Shown: piece after piece, positions 1-6,379 of the stretch
How the letters are laid out: the number at the start of each line of letters is the position of its first letter
Position numbering within the stretch: the first letter of the stretch is position 1
Origin: an uncultured Holophagaceae bacterium
GTDB lineage: Bacteria; Acidobacteriota; Holophagae; Holophagales; Holophagaceae
Direction: 5' to 3'
NCBI GenBank assembly: GCA_903876615.1
Contig: CAIRAS010000499.1
Span: forward strand, 1 to 10,240
DNA: 10,240 nucleotides
Made by a program: the position numbers and the translations under genes
The notes under the pieces: model-generated
What the model was told of the DNA's origin: nothing
The model's database searches: none
The model's input: only the letters and a program-made list of their open reading frames with translations

Positions 1-411
1 GAGCTCATGGAGCTCTACAAGAAGAACGGCCACAACCCCATGGGTGGTTGCCTGCCCATGCTGCTGCAGATGCCCATCTTCCTGGCCCTCTGGTCCATGC
101 TCAACGCCGTCTTCGAGCTCCGCAACGCCCCCTTCTTCGGCTGGATCATCGACCTCTCTTCCCGGGATCCCTACTTCATCTACCCGGTACTCATGGGCGG
201 CTCCATGTTCGCCCAGCAGTACATGACCCCGGCCGTGGGGGACCCCGCCCAGCGCAAGATGATGCTCGTGCTCATGCCCGCGATGATGACCTTCATGTTC
301 GCCCAGAGCCCTGCGGGCCTCACGATCTACTACTTCATCTTCAACATGATCGGCCTGGCCCAGACCTGGTGGATCATGCGGTCCTACCAGCCCCAGTCCA
401 TCACGCTGTAG
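1..411 (+). CDS. yidC: Membrane protein insertase YidC, C-terminal part (5' end outside window)
   Basis: YidC/Oxa1/Alb3 proteins insert and fold inner-membrane proteins, alone or with SecYEG. The frame is open from base 1 (Glu-Leu before the first Met), so this is the C-terminal 136 residues of a longer protein and the Met at base 7 is internal. The visible part starts in the family signature: LYKKNGHNPMGGCLPMLLQM followed by PIF, the cytoplasmic loop and helix conserved in all YidC proteins. Hydrophobic segments follow around PIFLALWSMLNAVF, YPVLMGGSMFAQQYM, MMLVLMPAMMTFMF and IYYFIFNMIGLAQTWW, matching the last core helices. The tail after the last helix is very short (RSYQPQSITL), without the long basic extension seen in some members. 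The jag-type gene follows 9 bases later. The order yidC-jag-mnmE is classic for the region around a bacterial replication origin. Confidence 0.95.
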   Translation, partial: ELMELYKKNGHNPMGGCLPMLLQMPIFLALWSMLNAVFELRNAPFFGWIIDLSSRDPYFIYPVLMGGSMFAQQYMTPAVGDPAQRKMMLVLMPAMMTFMFAQSPAGLTIYYFIFNMIGLAQTWWIMRSYQPQSITL

Positions 412-420
412 GAGTTCGCC

Positions 421-885
421 ATGCGCAAGAGCGGCGCCAGCCTGGAGTCCGTGCCTGACCTCATCGCCCGCTGGGCGGGCCACCTTGGCTTCACGGTCGA
501 GGCCAAGTTCGCCCCCTCCGGGGACGAGGAGGCCTTCCCCAACCGTGTGGCGATCTCGGGACCAGATGCCTCCTCTCTGGCCGCCAACCGGGGCGTGGCC
601 CTGGACGCGCTGCAGTTCCTGGTCCACGAGGCCCAGGGCGAGCGCGAGGACTCGAAGCTGGCCTACCTGGACGTGAAGGGCGCTCGCCTCTTCCGCATGC
701 AGGAGGTCATGGCCATGGGCCTCTATGCCGCCGAGAAGGCCCGGGAGCTGGGCAGCCACACCTTGGGCGCCCTGAGCGCCCGGGAGCGCCGCTGGGTGCA
801 CCTGGTGGTCAGCCGCGAAGCGGGTCTGGGCACCGAGAGCGAGGGGATCGGCACCTTCAAGCCCGTGAAGGTCTTCCGGAAGTAG
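421..885 (+). CDS. jag: KhpB/Jag-type RNA-binding protein (KH-like plus R3H domain)
   Basis: Predicted 154-residue cytoplasmic RNA-binding protein. Jag/KhpB proteins bind RNA and are usually encoded directly after yidC, as here. A KH-like segment spans about residues 15-70, with NRGVALDALQFLVHEA matching the usual RRGETLDALQYL region. An R3H domain covers about 85-152: the R-x3-H core is R123 to H127 in RERRWVH, followed by TESEGIGTFKPVKVF, close to the family's TxSEGxGxxRxVxV ending. There is no N-terminal Jag_N domain, so the protein is shorter than the Bacillus and Streptococcus forms. The KH GxxG loop appears altered: the usual IGRRG is AANRG, so its first glycine is an alanine. The ATG is preceded by AGGAG (410-414), which overlaps the yidC stop, supporting this start and co-translation with yidC. 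Family is clear; target RNAs are unknown. Confidence 0.9.
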   Translation: MRKSGASLESVPDLIARWAGHLGFTVEAKFAPSGDEEAFPNRVAISGPDASSLAANRGVALDALQFLVHEAQGEREDSKLAYLDVKGARLFRMQEVMAMGLYAAEKARELGSHTLGALSARERRWVHLVVSREAGLGTESEGIGTFKPVKVFRK

Positions 886-888
886 ACT
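883..888 (+). promoter_or_regulatory. Candidate -10 element (TAGACT) before mnmE
   Basis: TAGACTGG begins in the stop codon of the jag-type gene. Its last -10 base is 6 nt before the GTG of mnmE, so a transcript starting at the usual distance would begin at or within a base or two of the start codon. No Shine-Dalgarno sequence lies between. The same TAnnCTGG shape precedes gatB, the PLP enzyme gene and ftsY. No convincing -35 is visible. This is an inference from recurrence and position only. Confidence 0.3.
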
Positions 889-894
889 GGGCAC

Positions 895-2202
895 GTGCCC
901 GCCGCTCTGGATCCCATTTGCGCCCCCGCCACCCCGCTGTTTCCCGCGGCCGTGGCCGTGGTGCGGGTCTCTGGGGCCAGCCTCCAGCGCGTCCTCGCGC
1001 CCCTGTTAGAGCTGCCGCGGCCCCGCCGGGCCGAGCTTCGCACGCTCACTTGGGACGGGTTTCAGGAGAAGGCCCTGGTGCTGTTCTTCCCGGGCCCGGC
1101 CAGTTACACCGGAGAGGATGTGGTGGAGCTCCAGGTCCACGGCAATCCCCTGCTGGTGCGCCGGCTGCTGGGGCACCTCGGCAGCTTGGGGGTGCGGCTG
1201 GCGGAACCCGGTGAGTTCACCCGGCGGGCCCTGCTGAACGGCAAGCAGGGATTGCTGGAGGCCGAGGCCCTGCGGGACCTGGTGGCCGCGGAGACCGACA
1301 CCCAGGTGCGGCTCGCTCAGGCCCGGGCCGGGGCCCAGCCGGACTGGCTCCTGGAGGCCCGGCGTCGATTGGCGCCCTGGATGGCCCGGGCCGAGGCGGT
1401 CGTGGACTATGGCGAGGAAGAGGGCATCGCGCTAAATCTAAAAGACTTGGGTGTAGACCTGGAGCCGCTTCAGGCAAGGTTCCACGTGGAACAGACCCAC
1501 TGCGGGGCTGCCCGGCACCTGCGGGAGGGCCTCCGCTTGGCCCTGGTGGGACGGCCGAACGCCGGGAAGAGCACCCTGTTCAACGCCCTGGCCGGGGAGG
1601 ATCGGGCCATCGTCACCGACATCCCGGGTACCACCCGGGATGTGCTGGAAGTCCGCTGCGAGTGGCGGGGCCTGCCGCTGCGCCTGTTCGACACGGCGGG
1701 TGTGCGGGAGACCGAGGATCCCCTGGAGCGTCTGGGGGTCGCCCGGGTGCGCCCCGTGCTGGAGACCGCGGACCTGATCCTCCACCTGATCCCCGCCCAG
1801 GATGAGGCTCCTGATGAGGCCCTGACGCTGGCCCTCGGCCCCTTCCTGGGCAAGGTGGCCGAGGTCCGGACCTTCGGGGACCAGGCGGCGACGGCCGGAC
1901 CCGCCATCTCGGCCCTGCTGGGGGACCTGGACGCCCTGGAGGCGATCCTGAAGGCGCGCCTGCTGGGGGGCCTGGCTCCGGAGGCCTGCTTCGGGGCCCT
2001 GGCCACGGACCGGCAGGGCGCGCTGCTGGATGACCTGGTCCGGCAGCTGGACCTGTTGCTGGCGCTGACCCCCGGAGACCCCCCCGAGCTGGCGGCCTCG
2101 CTCCTCCAGGGCGCCTGGGGATTGCTCGCGCGCCTCACCGGCGAGGACCGGGCCGAGACGGCCCTCGACGCCTTGTTCAGCGGTTTTTGTCTGGGCAAGT
2201 AG
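895..2202 (+). CDS. mnmE: tRNA uridine-5-carboxymethylaminomethyl modification GTPase MnmE (TrmE)
   Basis: MnmE works with MnmG to install the (carboxymethyl)aminomethyl group at wobble uridine 34 of certain tRNAs. The 435-residue product has the three family regions: an N-terminal folate-binding domain (about 1-115, SYTGEDVVELQVHGN and EPGEFTRRALLNGK), a helical domain, and an inserted Ras-like G domain. Visible G motifs are the P-loop GRPNAGKS (219-226), G2 DIPGTTRD (242-249), G3 DTAG (266-269) and a G5-like SALLGDL. The C-terminus is FCLGK, the family's C-[IL]-G-K with C432. Oddities: the G4 NKxD is replaced by TFGD (326-329), and the N-terminal ATPxGxGGIxIxRxSG is changed to ATPLFPAAVAVVRVSG. 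A parS palindrome lies in frame at 1479-1492, encoding FHVEQ (196-200) in the linker before the G domain. The GTG start fits the family N-terminus but has no Shine-Dalgarno. mnmG is not in the window. Confidence 0.95.
   Translation: MPAALDPICAPATPLFPAAVAVVRVSGASLQRVLAPLLELPRPRRAELRTLTWDGFQEKALVLFFPGPASYTGEDVVELQVHGNPLLVRRLLGHLGSLGVRLAEPGEFTRRALLNGKQGLLEAEALRDLVAAETDTQVRLAQARAGAQPDWLLEARRRLAPWMARAEAVVDYGEEEGIALNLKDLGVDLEPLQARFHVEQTHCGAARHLREGLRLALVGRPNAGKSTLFNALAGEDRAIVTDIPGTTRDVLEVRCEWRGLPLRLFDTAGVRETEDPLERLGVARVRPVLETADLILHLIPAQDEAPDEALTLALGPFLGKVAEVRTFGDQAATAGPAISALLGDLDALEAILKARLLGGLAPEACFGALATDRQGALLDDLVRQLDLLLALTPGDPPELAASLLQGAWGLLARLTGEDRAETALDALFSGFCLGK
1479..1492. promoter_or_regulatory. 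parS site 1 (ParB-binding centromere palindrome), inside mnmE
   Basis: GTTCCACGTGGAAC is a perfect 14-bp palindrome matching the chromosomal parS consensus (16-mer TGTTCCACGTGGAACA; here the flanks are G and A, so 15 of 16). parS sites are bound by ParB, which spreads to organise the origin region for segregation and SMC loading. The site is read in frame by mnmE. It is not an insertion: the stretch from DYGEEE to LREG, about 42 residues, has the length expected for this part of MnmE, so the coding sequence has accommodated the site by substitution. A second exact core copy lies at 8763-8776. Confidence 0.92.
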
Positions 2203-2277
2203 CCCCCTCTGTGAACCCCCGTCCCGCTTCGGCGCACCTGCCTGCGACCCTCGATGCCATTCGTTCTGGAGCCACCC

Positions 2278-3021
2278 ATGCAGCGATCTCTCATCCTTCT
2301 GTTGCTCTCGGCCCTCGGGCTGCGGGCTGATGGCGTGGCGGACCTGCGGGCAGCCCTGAGCCGGCTGCAGGGCACCACGACCCTCAAGGGGACCCTGGAG
2401 GTGAAGCGCTGGAACCGGAACGGCGAGGGCAAGGAGGCCATCGAGCGATCCGGCCACGCCTCGGCCTGGGTTGAGGATGGGCCCCAGGGGTTGCGGATGT
2501 TCTGGGACCGGAACCTGCTGGGTCAGGTGGGCCAGGAGGTGCGGGCGATCCGGAAGGATCCGAACGCGAAAAACCCCGCCACCACGGGGCTGGGGGCTCT
2601 CTCTCCCAAGCTGGTGACGGAACAGATCAATGCCGCGGAAGTCGTGGCCGGACAGCTTGAGCATGCCAACTTCCAGACCGAATCCCGTGAGATCTGGCAG
2701 GGTCGGCCCGCCCGGGTGTTGACGTTTGGATTGACAGTAAAGGGGCTTAGCGATCGAGATCGAAAATACGTGAAGGATTTCACCGGTACAGCCCAGATCT
2801 GGATCGATGAGGACGGCACACCCCTCGCCTCCACCACCAAGGTGAGCCTGAAGGGGCGGGCCTTCCTGGTGGTCTCCTTCAACCAGGAGCAGGAGGAGTC
2901 CTCGGCCTACCAGAAGGTGGGGGACCGGCTGGTCTGCGTGCGCACAGAGCTGACCTCCGCCGGCAGCGGGGCTGGCGAGAAGGGGAAGACCCACAACGTG
3001 ACCACCTTCGCCATCCAGTAG
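2278..3021 (+). CDS. Exported protein of unknown function with a signal peptide
   Basis: I do not recognise this 247-residue protein with certainty. The N-terminus MQRSLILLLLSALGLRADG reads as a Sec signal peptide with a likely cleavage after LRA (residue 17). There is no lipobox cysteine, so it is probably periplasmic and soluble. The mature part is rich in beta-type segments, for example TLKGTLEVKRW near the start and TAQIWIDEDGTPLASTTKVS and AFLVVSFNQEQEESS in the C-terminal half, loosely resembling the LolA/LolB-like lipoprotein-carrier fold; I treat that as a guess. The ATG at 2278 is chosen over the in-frame ATG at 2254 because GGAG (2268-2271) is 6 nt upstream and because it starts directly with the signal peptide. 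It sits alone between mnmE and gatB, 75 nt after mnmE. A patch near 2719-2780 is noticeably AT-richer than the rest of the gene. Confidence 0.75.
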   Translation: MQRSLILLLLSALGLRADGVADLRAALSRLQGTTTLKGTLEVKRWNRNGEGKEAIERSGHASAWVEDGPQGLRMFWDRNLLGQVGQEVRAIRKDPNAKNPATTGLGALSPKLVTEQINAAEVVAGQLEHANFQTESREIWQGRPARVLTFGLTVKGLSDRDRKYVKDFTGTAQIWIDEDGTPLASTTKVSLKGRAFLVVSFNQEQEESSAYQKVGDRLVCVRTELTSAGSGAGEKGKTHNVTTFAIQ

Positions 3022-3037
3022 GAGGGTTGGCCCCGGC

Positions 3038-3043
3038 TACACT
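3038..3043 (+). promoter_or_regulatory. Candidate -10 element (TACACT) before gatB
   Basis: TACACTGG lies 17 nt before the gatB ATG, in the 39-nt gap after the exported-protein gene. A transcript starting about 7 nt downstream would have a leader of roughly 10 nt carrying GGGGGAGG (3052-3059). The GGAGG core ends only 1 nt before the ATG, an unusually short spacing. No good -35 is visible. The call rests on its similarity to the elements before mnmE, the PLP enzyme gene and ftsY. Confidence 0.35.
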
Positions 3044-3060
3044 GGCCCTGCGGGGGAGGC

Positions 3061-4509
3061 ATGTTCGAGGCAGTGATCGGGTTGGAGGTCCACGTCCAGT
3101 TGAGCACGCGGACCAAGATGTTCTGCGGTTGTGCCAACCACTATGGCGCCCCGCCGAACACCCAGACCTGCCCGGTGTGCCTAGGCCTGCCCGGGGCCCT
3201 GCCCGCGCTGAACCGGGAAGCGGTCCGCATGGCCCTGGCCCTGGGCCTGTCGGTGGACGCCCGGATCCAACCCCACAGCACCTTCTACCGGAAGCAGTAT
3301 TTCTATCCGGACCTGCCCAAGGGCTACCAGATCACCCAGGGCCCCGTGGCGATCGTCGAGGAAGGCTGCCTGGAAATCCCTGGGGACGCCGCCGTCCGCG
3401 GGGGCGAGGGCCTCGTGCCGATCCGCCTGGAGCGGGCCCACCTGGAGGAGGATGCAGGGAAGAGCCACCACGACCTCGATGGGCAGAATAGCCACGTGGA
3501 CCTGAACCGCGCCGGCGTGCCCCTGCTGGAGATCGTCGGCGCCCCGGACCTGCGCAGCGCCCAGGAGGCTTCGGACTACCTCAAGGCTCTGCACCGTCTG
3601 GTGGTGGCTCTGGGGATCTGTGACGGCAACATGGAGGAGGGCAGCTTCCGTTGTGACGCCAACGTCAGCCTCCGACGGGTGGGGGAGCCCTTCGGCACCC
3701 GGGTCGAGGTCAAGAACCTGAACTCCTTCCGCTTCGTCCGCCAGGCCCTGGAGCACGAGATCGACCGCCAGGCGGCCCTGCTGGCGCGGGGCGAGTCGGT
3801 GGCGATGGAGACCCGGGGCTGGGACGCGGGGGTCGGCGAGACCCGGGGCCAGCGCACCAAGGAAGCCGCCATGGACTACCGCTACTTCCCGGAGCCGGAC
3901 CTGCCGGTCCTGACCGTGGATCCCGCCGAGATCGAGGCGGTACGGGCCACCCTGCCCGAGCGGCCCGACCGGCAGGTCCGCCGCTGGCAGGAGGCCTACG
4001 GGCTGGGCGCCAGGGAGACCCAGACCCTGGCCCAGAGCCCTGCCTTCGCGGCCTACTTCGAAGCCCTGGCTCAGGCGAGCGGCAGCGGCAAGGGCGCCGC
4101 CGCCTGGCTGCTGGGCGAGGTCAGCCGAATCCTGAACGAGCGCGGAATCGGCATCGAGGCCTTCCCGGTGACCCCCGAAGCTCTGGCCGGCCTCGTTCGG
4201 CTGGTGGAGAGCCGCGCGGTGTCCTTTGGCGCGGCCAAGGAGCAGGTCTTCCCGGCCCTGCTGGCCGGCGAGGGCAGCGCCGAGTCCATCGTGGCCCGGA
4301 AGGGCTTGGCCCAGGTCAGCGACCGCGGGGCCATCGAGCTCCTGGTGGCCCAGGTGCTGGCGGAAAACCCCGGCCCCGTGGCCCAGATCAAGGCCGGCAA
4401 GGCCAGCATGAAGGGGTTCCTGGTGGGTCAGGTCCTCAAGGCGGGTCGGGGTCAGCTCGACGCCAAGGCTGTGAACGAGATCCTGGCGGAAGCCCTGGCC
4501 AAGGACTAG
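3061..4509 (+). CDS. gatB: Aspartyl/glutamyl-tRNA(Asn/Gln) amidotransferase subunit B
   Basis: GatB is the tRNA-binding, ATP-dependent kinase subunit of GatCAB, which converts Glu-tRNA(Gln) and/or Asp-tRNA(Asn) to the amidated forms using ammonia delivered from GatA. The 482-residue length is normal. It opens with FEAVIGLEVHVQLSTRTKMF, the family's N-terminal signature, so the ATG at 3061 is the right start despite a Shine-Dalgarno (GGAGG, 3055-3059) only one base away. Cysteines 22, 24, 37 and 40 (CGC and CPVC) form the known zinc site. Other conserved blocks are YFYPDLPKGYQITQ, HLEEDAGKS, DLNRAGVPLLEIV, EEGSFRCDANVSLR and VEVKNLNSFRFV. The C-terminal tRNA-binding YqeY-like domain ends with GKASMKGFLVGQVLKAGRGQ. 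gatA and gatC are not adjacent and must lie elsewhere if the complex is complete. No anomalies in key residues were seen. Confidence 0.97.
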   Translation: MFEAVIGLEVHVQLSTRTKMFCGCANHYGAPPNTQTCPVCLGLPGALPALNREAVRMALALGLSVDARIQPHSTFYRKQYFYPDLPKGYQITQGPVAIVEEGCLEIPGDAAVRGGEGLVPIRLERAHLEEDAGKSHHDLDGQNSHVDLNRAGVPLLEIVGAPDLRSAQEASDYLKALHRLVVALGICDGNMEEGSFRCDANVSLRRVGEPFGTRVEVKNLNSFRFVRQALEHEIDRQAALLARGESVAMETRGWDAGVGETRGQRTKEAAMDYRYFPEPDLPVLTVDPAEIEAVRATLPERPDRQVRRWQEAYGLGARETQTLAQSPAFAAYFEALAQASGSGKGAAAWLLGEVSRILNERGIGIEAFPVTPEALAGLVRLVESRAVSFGAAKEQVFPALLAGEGSAESIVARKGLAQVSDRGAIELLVAQVLAENPGPVAQIKAGKASMKGFLVGQVLKAGRGQLDAKAVNEILAEALAKD

Positions 4510-4518
4510 CCGCCGCCC

Positions 4519-4524
4519 CATGCT
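4519..4524 (+). promoter_or_regulatory. Weak candidate -10 element (CATGCT) before the zinc-ribbon gene
   Basis: CATGCTGG is followed by CTCC and then the ATG at 4531, so a transcript starting at the usual distance would begin at or next to the start codon. No Shine-Dalgarno precedes this ATG. The element differs from the others at its first base (C instead of T). This is a low-confidence positional inference. Confidence 0.2.
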
Positions 4525-4530
4525 GGCTCC

Positions 4531-4818
4531 ATGAGCAACGAGATCCCCTCCGCCCTGCAGGCCTATCATCCTGGCGTGGTCCACATCTGCCAGAAGTGTG
4601 GCTGCTCGGTGGTGGACGCCGTGGAGACCCCGGGCGAGCCCTTCCACTGCCTGGACTGCCGACATCTGGTCCCGCCCCCGGAGGACGAGCTGACCCGGGC
4701 GGCCCTGGAAGACCGCGGCCCCTATGACATGCCCGATGACAAGCCCACCTTCTGGCGCGTCATTGCCATCATCGTCTTCGCTGTGGTGGCCCTGGGCATC
4801 GTGTTCTGGAAGCGGTAG
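4531..4818 (+). CDS. Small zinc-ribbon protein with C-terminal membrane anchor
   Basis: This 95-residue protein is not one I can name. Near the N-terminus it has two cysteine pairs, CQKCGC and CLDC, separated by about 16 residues, a typical four-cysteine zinc ribbon. An acidic linker (PPPEDELTRAALEDRGPYDMPDD) follows, then a single hydrophobic segment (FWRVIAIIVFAVVALGIVFW) ending in the basic KR. This predicts a C-tail-anchored inner-membrane protein with its zinc ribbon in the cytoplasm. It lies 21 nt after gatB and 62 nt before the PLP enzyme gene, same strand. There is no recognisable ribosome binding site; the ATG is preceded by GCTGGCTCC. The coding call rests on the coherent domain plus anchor layout and the codon use. 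Its function is unknown and neighbours do not settle it. Confidence 0.8.
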   Translation: MSNEIPSALQAYHPGVVHICQKCGCSVVDAVETPGEPFHCLDCRHLVPPPEDELTRAALEDRGPYDMPDDKPTFWRVIAIIVFAVVALGIVFWKR

Positions 4819-4833
4819 CGGGCGTCCTGGCCC

Positions 4834-4862
4834 ATGACCAGAAGCCGCACCGGCCCTATGCT
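4834..4862 (+). promoter_or_regulatory. Candidate promoter before the PLP enzyme gene
   Basis: ATGACC (4834-4839; four of six matches to TTGACA) and TATGCT (4857-4862; matches TATAAT at four of six positions) are separated by 17 bp, the optimal spacing for a housekeeping promoter. A start about 7 nt downstream gives a leader of roughly 12 nt that includes GGAG (4871-4874), 6 nt before the ATG. The promoter sits in the 62-nt gap after the zinc-ribbon gene and would drive the PLP enzyme and thiS pair. Confidence 0.4.
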
Positions 4863-4880
4863 GGAGGTTCGGAGCCGAGC

Positions 4881-6074
4881 ATGTCCAAATCCTGGGGACC
4901 CACCACCACCGCCATCCATGCCGGGAAGCACTTCAACACCACCCGGGCCGTGACCACGCCGATCTTCCAGACCTCGGTCTTCCAGCTCATGGAGAACCAG
5001 GAGGGGGCCACCTTCTCGGCCAGCATCGAGCCCCCGGCCTTCTACACCCGCTGGGGCAACCCCAATAGCAGTGAGGTGGAGGCGGTGCTGGCGCAGCTCG
5101 AGGGCGCCGAGCGGGCCCTGGTGACGGCGTCGGGCATGGCCGCCTTCGCCCTGGTCTTCGAGGCCTTCCTGAAGCACGGGGACCACCTGGTGGCTCCCTG
5201 TGCCATCTACCTGGGCACCGAGCAGCTCATCCGCCGCTGGGAGGCCGAGCGCGGGCTGCAGGTGACCTGGGTGCAGGACACCCTGGACCTCGGGGAGTGG
5301 GAGGCGGCCCTTCGCCCCGAGACCCGGATGCTCTGGGTGGAGACCCCCTCCAACCCCACCCTGGCCCTGACGGACCTGGCGGGGGTGGCGGCCCTGGGCC
5401 AGCAGCACGGCATCCGCACCGTGGCTGACAACACCTTCCCGAGCCCCATCCACACCCGGCCCCTGGCCTTCGGGTTCGACCTGAGTGTCGCCTCCGCGAC
5501 AAAGTACCTTGCGGGCCACTCGGACGTGGTGGCTGGCGTCATCGCCGGGCGGGACGCCGACATCGTGGCCTGCTGGCACCTGACCAAGCTCCTGGGGCCG
5601 ACGTTGGACCCCATGGCCGCCTGGCTGCTGCACCGGGGCCTGAAGACCCTCCCCCTGCGCATGCGTCGGGCTTCGGACAACGCCCAGGCCCTGGCCCAGT
5701 GGCTGCTCTGGCAACCCCAGGTGGCGCGGGTGGACTACCCCGGCCTGCCCACCCATCCGGGCCACGAGGTCGCCGCCCGGCAGATGGAAAAGGGCTTCGG
5801 CGCCATGATCGGCGTCGAGCTGCGGGCGGGGCTCCTGGCGGGCCAGCGCTTCTGCGAGGCGCTGGAGGTCATCACCCGGGGCGTGAGCTTGGGCGGCGTC
5901 GAGAGCCTCATCCAGCACCCGGCCAGCATGAGCCACCTGCGGACCGCGCCCGAGGTGAAGGCCCGCCTGGGCATCACCGATGGCCTCCTGCGCTTCTCGG
6001 TGGGCATCGAGGACGAGCCTGACCTGGTCGCCGACCTCGAAAAGGGCTTCGAGGCCGCCGCGGAGGCCCGGTGA
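4881..6074 (+). CDS. Cys/Met-metabolism PLP-dependent enzyme (cystathionine gamma-synthase / sulfhydrylase / gamma-lyase type)
   Basis: A 397-residue fold-type I PLP enzyme of the trans-sulfuration family, whose members make or break C-S bonds in cystathionine, homocysteine or methionine. The PLP lysine is K208 in [15 protein letters not shown]. Phosphate-binding Y55 and R57 are in FYTRWGNPN, the SGMA loop is at 84-87, Y110 is placed to stack on the cofactor ring, and D183 (VADNTF) should pair with the pyridine nitrogen. The C-terminus has [20 protein letters not shown] and [10 protein letters not shown], family standards. These motifs do not decide between cystathionine gamma-synthase, O-acyl-homoserine sulfhydrylase and gamma-lyase. 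The stop overlaps the start of a ThiS-like sulfur carrier by GTGA (6071-6074), hinting that sulfur may be delivered as a protein thiocarboxylate. The ATG has GGAG 6 nt upstream and a candidate promoter before it. Confidence 0.93.
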   Translation: MSKSWGPTTTAIHAGKHFNTTRAVTTPIFQTSVFQLMENQEGATFSASIEPPAFYTRWGNPNSSEVEAVLAQLEGAERALVTASGMAAFALVFEAFLKHGDHLVAPCAIYLGTEQLIRRWEAERGLQVTWVQDTLDLGEWEAALRPETRMLWVETPSNPTLALTDLAGVAALGQQHGIRTVADNTFPSPIHTRPLAFGFDLSVASATKYLAGHSDVVAGVIAGRDADIVACWHLTKLLGPTLDPMAAWLLHRGLKTLPLRMRRASDNAQALAQWLLWQPQVARVDYPGLPTHPGHEVAARQMEKGFGAMIGVELRAGLLAGQRFCEALEVITRGVSLGGVESLIQHPASMSHLRTAPEVKARLGITDGLLRFSVGIEDEPDLVADLEKGFEAAAEAR

Positions 6075-6271
6075 AGCTCACCCTCAACGGCGAGGTCCGC
6101 GAGGCCCCGGCGCTGACCACCCTGGCGGCGTTGGCGACCTGGCTGGAGCTGCCCGCCTATGGCAGCGCCATCGAGCTGAACGGCGAGGTCATCCGCCGTG
6201 CGGACCACGCCGCCACCCCCCTGCGGGAGGGGGATCGCCTCGAGGTGGTGCGGCTGGTGGGCGGCGGCTGA
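6071..6271 (+). CDS. thiS: ThiS-family sulfur carrier protein
   Basis: A 66-residue beta-grasp protein. ThiS-type carriers are adenylated at a C-terminal Gly-Gly by a ThiF/MoeB-like enzyme and converted to a thiocarboxylate that donates sulfur, classically for the thiazole of thiamine. Visible features: MKLTLNGE at the N-terminus, the conserved [14 protein letters not shown] core, [14 protein letters not shown], and the essential C-terminal Gly-Gly (ends VGGG). The GTG start overlaps the PLP enzyme stop codon, so the two are almost certainly translationally coupled. The usual partners thiG, thiF, thiH or thiE do not follow; a gene-free junction and convergent ribD come next. It may therefore serve thiamine synthesis with a scattered pathway, or donate sulfur to the PLP enzyme as in the HcyS system of Wolinella. 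The sequence alone does not decide. Confidence 0.9.
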   Translation: MKLTLNGEVREAPALTTLAALATWLELPAYGSAIELNGEVIRRADHAATPLREGDRLEVVRLVGGG

Positions 6272-6370
6272 ACCCGATTCCTGGCCATCGAGCAGCCTCG
6301 GCGTGAAAGGGCCGTTGCTAGAAACGAGGGACGAGGGCAGATGCAAAATTTACTAGAAAAACAAAACTGA

Positions 6371-6379
6371 TTATCCACA
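6371..6379 (+). promoter_or_regulatory. Perfect DnaA-box match (TTATCCACA)
   Basis: TTATCCACA equals the strict DnaA-box consensus and directly follows an AT-rich patch. It overlaps the left arm of the CACAGA inverted repeat. The symmetric position in the right arm reads GGATCCACA, a 7 of 9 match. A lone box could arise from the repeat itself, so a DnaA role is only possible, not shown. Confidence 0.3.

Noticed and set aside
889..900. Perfect 12-bp palindrome GGGCACGTGCCC spanning the mnmE start codon
   Set aside because: Shares the CACGTG centre with parS but not its arms; short GC palindromes are frequent in a genome of this composition, and no second copy is seen here.
2732..2760. TTGACA inside the exported-protein gene as an internal promoter for gatB
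   Set aside because: No acceptable -10 at 16-18 bp spacing, and a better candidate lies directly before gatB.
1438..2994. Long opposite-strand open frames over mnmE, gatB, ribD and others
   Set aside because: They are shadows caused by high third-position G+C; their translations are low-complexity Gln/Gly/Arg/Pro-rich and the forward frames carry clear family motifs.
3489..3502. parS-like CCACGTGG in gatB
   Set aside because: Only 10 of 14 positions match, with the outer arm bases lost; coding constraint explains it.
4520..4534. Four-codon upstream frame (MLAP) whose stop overlaps the zinc-ribbon gene start
   Set aside because: No ribosome binding site; easily a chance by-product of the CATGCTGG element.
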